The notes under the pieces were generated by a model. It was not told where the DNA came from, ran no database searches, and saw only the letters and a program-made list of their open reading frames with translations. A stretch of 12,306 nt of DNA from STC-113 sp964618565 (GTDB lineage: Bacteria > Patescibacteriota > Gracilibacteria > BD1-5 > UBA2023), in assembly GCA_964618565.1 (NCBI GenBank), contig CAZUBA010000043.1, positions 1-12,306 of the forward strand. The letters are read 5' to 3'. The position numbers and the translations under genes are program-made. Below, piece after piece: positions 7,082 through 12,306 of this stretch (the first letter of the stretch is position 1; the number at the start of each line of letters is the position of its first letter).

Positions 7082-7110
7082 ATTATATACTAATTTCAGA
7101 TATTTTGCAA
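7082..7110 (-). promoter_or_regulatory. Promoter of the LPXTG surface protein gene
   Basis: On the minus strand TTGCAA (7105-7110), a 17-base spacer and a perfect TATAAT (7082-7087). Transcription would start near 7075 with a leader of about 80 bases crossing the opposing promoter. Confidence 0.6.
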
Positions 7111-7146
7111 AAAAATTAATATTTTTTATTGATTAATTGATATTCT

Positions 7147-7713
7147 ATGTCAAAGAAGGCATTTACCCTTATAGAAATGCTTGTAGTTATAGCTATAATT
7201 TGAACTATGGCAATGATGATGAATGAATTTGATTTTAATCGGCAATCAGATACAGAAAAGCGTGACAGAATGGTGAATATGGTATCATCTATAATCAATG
7301 CGGAGAAGATAAATGCAATAACATGAAAAAGCATAAAGAATTGAAGTTCTATAATTAACTATGATTATTCAAGCTTGAAAATGAGCTCATCTTGAATGAC
7401 AATAAGATATCTTAATTCGGCAAAAAGCTTGATAGTCGCCTGAACATCATTTACTCCTCCCTTTTTTAAAGATAATGGATACAAGATTGACAGCATAGTA
7501 TATAAGAGGATCGATGAATCCACATTAACTTGATGAACTGTGGAAATTATTTTTGATAGGATTTCAAATAATATATCTTTCAGTTGAGTGCTTTCTGATA
7601 ATACCACTCAAATGCCGGCTAATACAATAAGTTTGGATATAACCGCCTGATATAAGGATCAGCTTAAGCATATAACTTTTGATTACAGGACCTGAAAGCT
7701 TGAAGTTAAATAA
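7147..7713 (+). CDS. Type IV pilin-like / pseudopilin protein
   Basis: A 188-residue protein. The short leader MSKKA is followed by FTLIEMLVVIAIIGTM (residues 6-21), the class III prepilin signature with Glu10 at the usual position five after the cut. The residue before the cut is Ala5, not the usual Gly; prepilin peptidase tolerates Ala. The globular part (about 30-188) is Ser/Asn/Ile-rich with no domain I recognise and probably forms a pseudopilin head. Gly19 is the first TGA; others follow, including a TGA pair at 7531-7536. It ends in TAA TAA. No other pilus or type II secretion genes are adjacent, so it may be a minor pilin or a competence-type pseudopilin. Confidence 0.88.
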
Positions 7714-7759
7714 TAAATTAAAACATTTTTATCTTCACATGTTTTTCGCTAAAAAATTC

Positions 7760-7788
7760 TTGCTATTTTAGATATTATTATTTATAAT
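7760..7788 (+). promoter_or_regulatory. Promoter of the hibernation factor gene
   Basis: TTGCTA (7760-7765), a 17-base spacer and a perfect TATAAT (7783-7788), about 48 bases upstream of the start codon. Confidence 0.7.
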
Positions 7789-7836
7789 GCAGATGCCGAT
7801 AATATAAGGCAAATTTATAACCTAAAAAAATTCTTT

Positions 7837-8139
7837 ATGAATCTTCAAAAAAAGATAAACTTGAAAAATATGGCAAATGACAGACCTGTAACAGAAAGGC
7901 TTGTTGAAGAAAATTTAAATTGAAAGCTTGATAATTACCTACAAAAATTCAAATCTGAAGAAATTGAATGAAAACTCTCATTAACATTGGAAAAAAATAA
8001 AAAGGATCTTTTCAACGGTTCGTTGCAACTTATCATAGATGGGAAGAGATTCAGATATAAGAGAGAAGACTATAAAAAATTAGATGACCTTATAAATCAT
8101 TTGTTTGATCATTTTAAAGAAGAACTGGCAAATAAATAA
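7837..8139 (+). CDS. Ribosome hibernation-promoting factor / RaiA-like protein (S30AE family), short form
   Basis: A 100-residue protein. The C-terminal half (about residues 53-100) reads LEKNKKDLFNGSLQLIIDGK, then FRYKREDYKKLDDLINHLFD and HFKEELANK. That closely follows the strand plus final helix of HPF/YfiA proteins, which bind the 30S A and P sites and idle ribosomes in stationary phase. The N-terminal half is more diverged. The size suits the short HPF form without the dimerisation tail. The start at 7837 is the first ATG after the promoter; the Met at residue 12 is an alternative. Two TGA glycines are present. It has its own consensus promoter and terminator, consistent with separate stress control. 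Assignment is good but rests on the C-terminal half. Confidence 0.7.
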
Positions 8140-8155
8140 ATTTCAGATATATTTA

Positions 8156-8187
8156 GGGGAAATTCTTAAAGAAATTCCCCTTTTTTT
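8156..8187 (+). terminator. Terminator after the hibernation factor gene
   Basis: GGGGAAATTC (8156-8165) pairs with GAAATTCCCC (8171-8180), one internal mismatch and a 5-base loop, followed by seven T (8181-8187). The next gene starts only 18 bases later with no visible promoter of its own, so some read-through into it is likely. Confidence 0.85.
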
Positions 8188-8205
8188 AAAAAGTAAACAG
8201 AGCAC

Positions 8206-9411
8206 ATGAATATAGATTTCATTACAAATCACATTTTAGCAATATTGCTTTTTATAGCCGTTTTTTCTGCGATAGTCTTTATACACGAATTTGGCCATTA
8301 CATATTTGCAAAGTTATTCGGGATCAAGGTAGAGGAATTCTGAATATGACTTCCTCCTAGGATTGCCAACCTTTATCAGGATAAGTCTTGAACTGTTTAC
8401 TCGATAAATCTTTTGCCGATAGGATGATTTGTAAGTCTTAAATGAGAAAGCTATAATGAAATGAGCGTCTATGAAAAGGATTCACTTGCGGGCTCTCCTA
8501 TATATAAGCAAATGATTATAGTCCTTGCGGGAGTCATGATGAATTTTATTTTTGCCTGATTGGTTTTTTCATACTTTTTCTATGACTGAATAAAGCCGAT
8601 GGTTATAGATACGCAATTCAAAACTGTTCATCAATCAAAGATTTTCGTTAACTTCGATGAAGCTCAGAAAATCTGACTTCTTAAGGCTGAAGGCTTAATG
8701 CTATCCCCGACAAGCCCAACATCTTTGGCCGCACGATCCGGAATAAAAGATAAAGATATCTTAATAGCTATAAATTGAAAAAGGGTATCCAAACCTGAAG
8801 AAATGGTTAATGCTATAAAATATTATGAAGCGCCTATAAAATTTACCATTAAAAGGGATAATAGATTATTTGATCTTAATATTACACCCGATAAAGGCAT
8901 GATATGATCGTATGTCGGATATAATATAGTTTCGCAAGATACTGAATTGACATATAGATATGAATGGAAGATAGCACTGAAAGAATGATTCATTGAAGTC
9001 TACAATCAGTCAAGGCAAGTGCTTGAGATACTTTTCATCATAGTTAAGAATCTTGTGGCTCCCGATACCGCCTATGAGAGATCAGCCGCAATGAACAGCA
9101 TTCAATGACCGATAGGACTATGAGATCAATTTGTCAAATTCGTTGAATTGAAATTGGATATCAGTTTCTATGTCATAGTCGCTGCGTTGCTTAGCGTAAA
9201 CCTGTGAATTTTCAATCTTTTGCCATTTCCAGCATTGGATGGATGAAGATTTTTCATAATGCTTCTTAATTCGATGGTAATTTTCGTTTTTTGAAAAAAA
9301 GCTATCGGCGATAAGGTTGAGACATTCATTCATATAATCTGATTCTGATTGCTCATACTTCTCTCTATATTAGTTGCATATATGGACATATTCCGGATTT
9401 TTCAAAATTAA
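8206..9411 (+). CDS. rseP: RseP-type site-2 intramembrane metalloprotease (M50)
   Basis: A 401-residue membrane protease. HEFGH (27-31) lies in the first transmembrane helix with Glu28 as catalytic base. The third zinc ligand is Asp345 in NLLPFPALDGG (337-347). A PDZ-like domain lies between (about 165-230), with the SGIKDKDILIAINGKRV block. There are about four hydrophobic helices. In known systems RseP cuts anti-sigma factors or remnant signal peptides inside the membrane after a first cut outside. In many bacteria it sits beside dxr, cdsA and uppS; here it does not. Most glycines are TGA, including the second Gly of LDGG. There is no Shine-Dalgarno. A TAA closes the frame. Confidence 0.93.
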
Positions 9412-9464
9412 TATATACTGATTTTCAAAACATAAAAAGGCAATTGCTTAAGCATATTTGTCGC

Positions 9465-9492
9465 TTGACATATAATATATATATGGTATAGT
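9465..9492 (+). promoter_or_regulatory. Strong promoter of the duplicated-domain gene
   Basis: A perfect TTGACA (9465-9470), a 16-base spacer and TATAGT (9487-9492), the closest match to consensus at both boxes in the window. The leader is about 28 bases. Confidence 0.7.
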
Positions 9493-9526
9493 ATATAAAC
9501 CTAAATATGTTTAACGCACATAATTT

Positions 9527-9982
9527 ATGTTATTATCATCACATCAGGAAACAAATGTTTCTGAAGAATTTATTGCTCTTGTGACAAGAGAAAGGGGCAT
9601 GATTCAAAAAATGGCAATTTGCATTGAGCCTTATTATCCCAAAGATGAACACGATGTAAGGGTCATTTGAAAAGAAAAATTCTGATTGGAGATTTCACCG
9701 GCCGATGCAGTCATCATCATTGGCAAGTATAGAAGTAAAATGATCATTGATATACTGTCGCATCTAGATCGGCAAAATACTCATGAATCTGCTGCCCAAT
9801 TGAATAATGAGACAGATATGGTGCAAGAATTAATTGCATGAATTGAGTTTTATTGTCCCAAAGATGAACAGGATGTAAGGAACATTTGAAAAGAGAAATT
9901 CTGATTGGATATTTCACAAGCTGACGCAATAGTCATTATAAACGGCTATAGAGGGAAAATGATCAGTAAAATGTGAATTTAG
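9527..9982 (+). CDS. Unrecognised 151-residue protein with a tandemly duplicated domain
   Basis: I do not recognise the family. The protein has no signal peptide or membrane helix and looks cytoplasmic and acidic to neutral. Residues 31-73 and 104-146 are two copies of one unit: PKDEHDVRVIGKEKFGLEIS with ADAVIIIGKYRSKMI, against PKDEQDVRNIGKEKFGLDIS with ADAIVIINGYRGKMI. Each reads as a loop, a charged helix and a hydrophobic strand-like stretch. The units are 73 residues apart, joined by a polar Gln/Asn/Glu linker. Two TGA glycines per unit (GKEKFG) are conserved in both copies. The frame ends in TAG, the only TAG stop seen. A near-consensus promoter suggests strong expression. Two small ligand- or protein-binding modules are possible, but no function can be given. 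Confidence 0.8.
9617..9964 (+). repeat. Internal tandem duplication, period 219 bases
   Basis: Bases 9632-9697 and 9851-9916 agree at 60 of 66 positions, with several differences silent or conservative. This is a fairly recent in-frame duplication under protein-level constraint. Similarity at the protein level spans 9617-9745 and 9836-9964. Confidence 0.85.
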
Positions 9983-9994
9983 GATTTTTTTATT

Positions 9995-10021
9995 TTGAAA
10001 CTTGAATTAATTAGATATTAT
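9995..10021 (+). promoter_or_regulatory. Possible promoter of tgt
   Basis: TTGAAA (9995-10000) and TATTAT (10016-10021) are 15 bases apart, which is short. The rest of 9983-10058 is AT-rich with no other clear signal and no clear terminator for the preceding gene. Confidence 0.3.
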
Positions 10022-10058
10022 AGCAATTGATTTATTTTTATATTATCTATATTTTTTT

Positions 10059-11231
10059 GTGTTTGAATTTAAAATAATTAAGAAAGATTGAAGCGCACGT
10101 GCGGGCGAGTTCGTAACTCCACATGGTATCATAAAAACTCCGATATTCATGCCAGTATGAACACAGGCGACAGTGAAATGAATCACCAGAGAACAAATAA
10201 AAGAAATCTGATCCGAGATAATCCTATCGAATACTTATCATCTATATCTTAAGCCATGAGAACTTCTGGTTGAGGATTTCGGATGACTTCATAAATTCAT
10301 GTCTATTGATATGCCGATACTTACGGATAGCTGATGATTTCAGGTATTTTCACTATGACAAAGCTGAACTTCCGGCTATAAGAGTTGAGAAAGCCTAGTC
10401 AAGATTACTGAGGATTGAGTGCAATTCCGTTCTCATAGAGACGGTTCAAAACATTTCTTTTCGCCAGAAAAAGCTATGCAGATACAGGAAAAGCTATGAG
10501 CCGATATCATAATGGCTTTTGATGAATGTGCGCCAGGAGATTCCACTCATAATTATGCAAAAAGAGCTATGACAAGGACTCATCATTGGGCAGTGAGATG
10601 TCTTGAGGAACATACGAATCTTCAAAAAATAAGAGTCGAGAAATGACAGAATCCACAAGCGCTTTTCCCTATAATCCAATGAGTGGTTTATGAAGACCTG
10701 CGTAAAGAATCTGCAGAATTCCTATCGCAATTAGATACTCCGGGAATTGCAATCTGATGATTAAGCGTTTGAGAATCAAAAGAAGATCTATTGAAAGTAC
10801 TTGATATAGTCACTCCCATTTTGCCTGAATGAAAACCTCATTATCTGATGTGACTATGAACTCCTGAAGATCTTATCGAATGAATCTACAGATGAATCGA
10901 TATGTTTGACTGTGTTCTTCCGACAAGGCTTGGAAGGCATTGAGTCGCATTTTCTTCGGCTGGAAACCTTAAAATCACAAATAAGAAATACGAGTTTGAG
11001 AAATGATGAATACCAATAGATCCAGAGCTCGAGACTTATGTATCAAAACATTATTCTATCTGATACCTGAGACACCTCTTTCAGGTTTGAGAATTCTTGG
11101 GCTGACAGCTTCTGAGCCTGCATAATCTGGAGTTCTTGATAAATATATCAAAAAGAGCCCGAGAACATATCATTGCCTGAGACTATGATGCTTTCAGAAA
11201 CAGATTCTGGAATAATTACAAAAAGAAATAA
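10059..11231 (+). CDS. tgt: Queuine tRNA-guanine transglycosylase, zinc cysteines lost
   Basis: A 390-residue protein that swaps guanine for queuine or preQ1 at wobble position 34 of tRNAs with GUN anticodons. Family motifs: TDSGGFQVFSLG (89-100) with general acid Asp90, FDECAPGD (154-161), IQG (206-208), IGGLSVGE (232-239), and GIDMFDCVLPTRLGRHG (279-295) with nucleophile Asp284. About 30 of 40 glycines are TGA, including both in DSGG. The start is GTG 10059, giving MFEFKIIKKDGSARAGEF, the usual Tgt beginning; no in-frame ATG lies nearby. The normal zinc site DPECxCxxC is here DPELETYVS (321-329), so all three Cys are replaced by Leu324, Thr326 and Ser329, while His355 (LHN) remains. The frame is intact around it. 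It ends TAA TAG over a terminator shared with the opposing gene. Confidence 0.95.
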
Positions 11232-11234
11232 TAG

Positions 11235-11261
11235 AAAAATCCCGATTTGATCGGGATTTTT
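11235..11261. terminator. Bidirectional terminator between tgt and the LamG gene
   Basis: ATCCCGAT (11239-11246) pairs perfectly with ATCGGGAT (11250-11257) over a 3-base loop, with AAAA before and TTTT after extending the stem to 12 pairs. It lies 3 bases from each gene's end (tgt stop 11231, LamG stop 11264), so it serves both. Confidence 0.9.
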
Positions 11262-11263
11262 TA

Positions 11264-12306
11264 TTAGAATCAAATTGATTTGGCTTGCTGATAGATTTCG
11301 GAATCAGATAAAACACGATTGTAGATTTTTATATCATCTATTTTTCAGTTATATTGCGCTCATTTTGAATATATTCAATTCAAATTAGGAATATTGGATC
11401 AAATGAACAGATCTCAGCTTGATTTTCTGATTCAGAAATTCTGCTCCTCTGCAGGAACTGTGAATTCGCCTAATCTCCTTCAATCGATATATATCTTCCT
11501 TATATTTCATTTTCAATCCATAGTTGAGGTCACTATATGGTATTTATTGTCTGATAATACCGGCCTATTGATTGCTATATAATTTGAATCTGGAGCTGAA
11601 TTTTCTGAAATATAATGCGCAACGTTATACATGTTTATTTTTACATCGGGTATCTGATTCACTGCATAAAATCAGATATTATCAGAAGTGCAATTGGCGC
11701 TGAATAAATAATATCACCAATTATAATAATAAATCATATTGCTATTTTCTATGCTTCATGTTTGATAATTGGCCAAATTTACCTTTTTTCAGGCTTTTAT
11801 GATAATGAAACTGCTTGGAGAACAGATCGATTTATTGACTATGGTGCTTATTGTCAATCAATTCGGCAGATCATTGAATTTTTCACTATTCGCTATTTGT
11901 ACGAATCAGGAATTATTATTAGTTCATCAGCTTCAGAAAAAATATGATCATCACAATAATCATAAATCCTTGGTCGGAGCGGTTACTCCACTGAACACTC
12001 CATCATTCCCATTCCCGCTCAGATCTTTCAATTTTCAATCAGCAGTCAATGTCTCCATATCCCAATAACCGACTAAGCTTTTATCATATTCCTTCAGGTT
12101 CATATCTTTCTTCGCTACGCAATTATCCTTATTGGAGAAGCTATTAGTAGCCGATCAATCAAGTGCGAAGCACACATCAGGATTATATATTCATCAGCTT
12201 GCTGAGCTTGTAGATCCGGACAATATGAATAATGACGGCAGACTAGGATCAAACATATAATTTCATTTCAACTGGACTATCTTGGAAGTTGTATCATCAG
12301 CACTTG
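11264..12306 (-). CDS. LamG / concanavalin-like domain protein, C-terminal part (runs off the right edge)
   Basis: 346 residues are visible, ending in TAA; the N-terminus lies beyond 12306. A LamG-type jelly roll begins about visible residue 75 with SLVGYWDMETL and LKDLSGNGNDGVFSGV and closes with IDDIKIYNRVLSDSEIYQQA, the classic end of LamG_3 domains. Between them lie NGLTISTIVN, YIDGRRLGEF and GDLFIGSN. Such domains bind carbohydrate or protein outside the cell. The region before it (PDVCFALDGSATNS ... CVAKKDMNLKEYDKSLVG) has two Cys that may pair and resembles the stalk found before LamG in CPR prepilin-LamG fusions, but the N-terminus needed to show a prepilin helix is missing. TGA glycines are abundant. 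The plus-strand frames of 62 and 99 codons here are shadows. Confidence 0.82.

Noticed and set aside
9118..9333. 71-codon minus-strand frame
   Set aside because: Lies opposite the LDGG end of the site-2 protease; no start signals or family resemblance.
11769..12068. 99-codon plus-strand frame
   Set aside because: Antisense to the LamG gene, which is a continuous table-25 frame with recognisable domain ends.
1..12306. CRISPR array, tRNA, rRNA or transposase
   Set aside because: I looked for regular short repeats, cloverleaf-like segments and transposase motifs and saw none. The glycine tRNA with anticodon UCA expected in such a genome is not in this window.

Overview
The window comes from a low-GC Candidate Phyla Radiation bacterium of the Gracilibacteria / Absconditabacteria (BD1-5 / SR1) type, which read UGA as glycine (translation table 25). 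This is visible directly. Under the standard code most genes here look shattered, but with UGA = Gly they become clean full-length frames. In-frame UGA falls on invariant glycines: the DSGGFQVF motif of Tgt, the GG after LDG in the site-2 protease, the GSGG loop of FtsW, and the GGSFD motif of the WecG-type enzyme. Genes end in TAA or TAG, and almost none has a Shine-Dalgarno sequence.

Layout. 1-281 (-): 5' part of a type IV prepilin whose very long leader is built from a GC-rich palindromic repeat. 441-1682 (+): secreted beta-propeller protein. 1760-3031 (-): M16 zinc protease. 3166-3981 (-): WecG/TagA/CpsF glycosyltransferase. 4109-4330 (+): small ferredoxin. 4372-5883 (-): yggT-ftsW operon. 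A 10-N scaffold gap (5963-5972) lies in a terminator region. 6036-6992 (-): LPXTG-type surface protein with a fibronectin-III-like domain. 7147-7713 (+): second prepilin-like protein. 7837-8139 (+): short ribosome hibernation factor. 8206-9411 (+): RseP-type site-2 protease. 9527-9982 (+): small unrecognised protein with an internal domain duplication. 10059-11231 (+): tRNA-guanine transglycosylase lacking its zinc cysteines. 11264-12306 (-): 3' part of a large LamG (concanavalin-like) exported protein.

The main theme is the cell envelope: septal wall synthesis (FtsW, YggT), an envelope glycosyltransferase, pilins, a candidate sortase substrate, secreted beta-propeller and lectin-like proteins, and an intramembrane protease. 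Convergent gene pairs share bidirectional terminators.

The most unusual locus is the M16 protease. It has about 29 glycines and no UGA, the only strong Shine-Dalgarno in the window and visibly higher GC, and it ends in tandem UGA UGA. It looks like a gene from a standard-code donor sitting in a UGA = Gly genome, where its own stop codons would be read as Gly-Gly.
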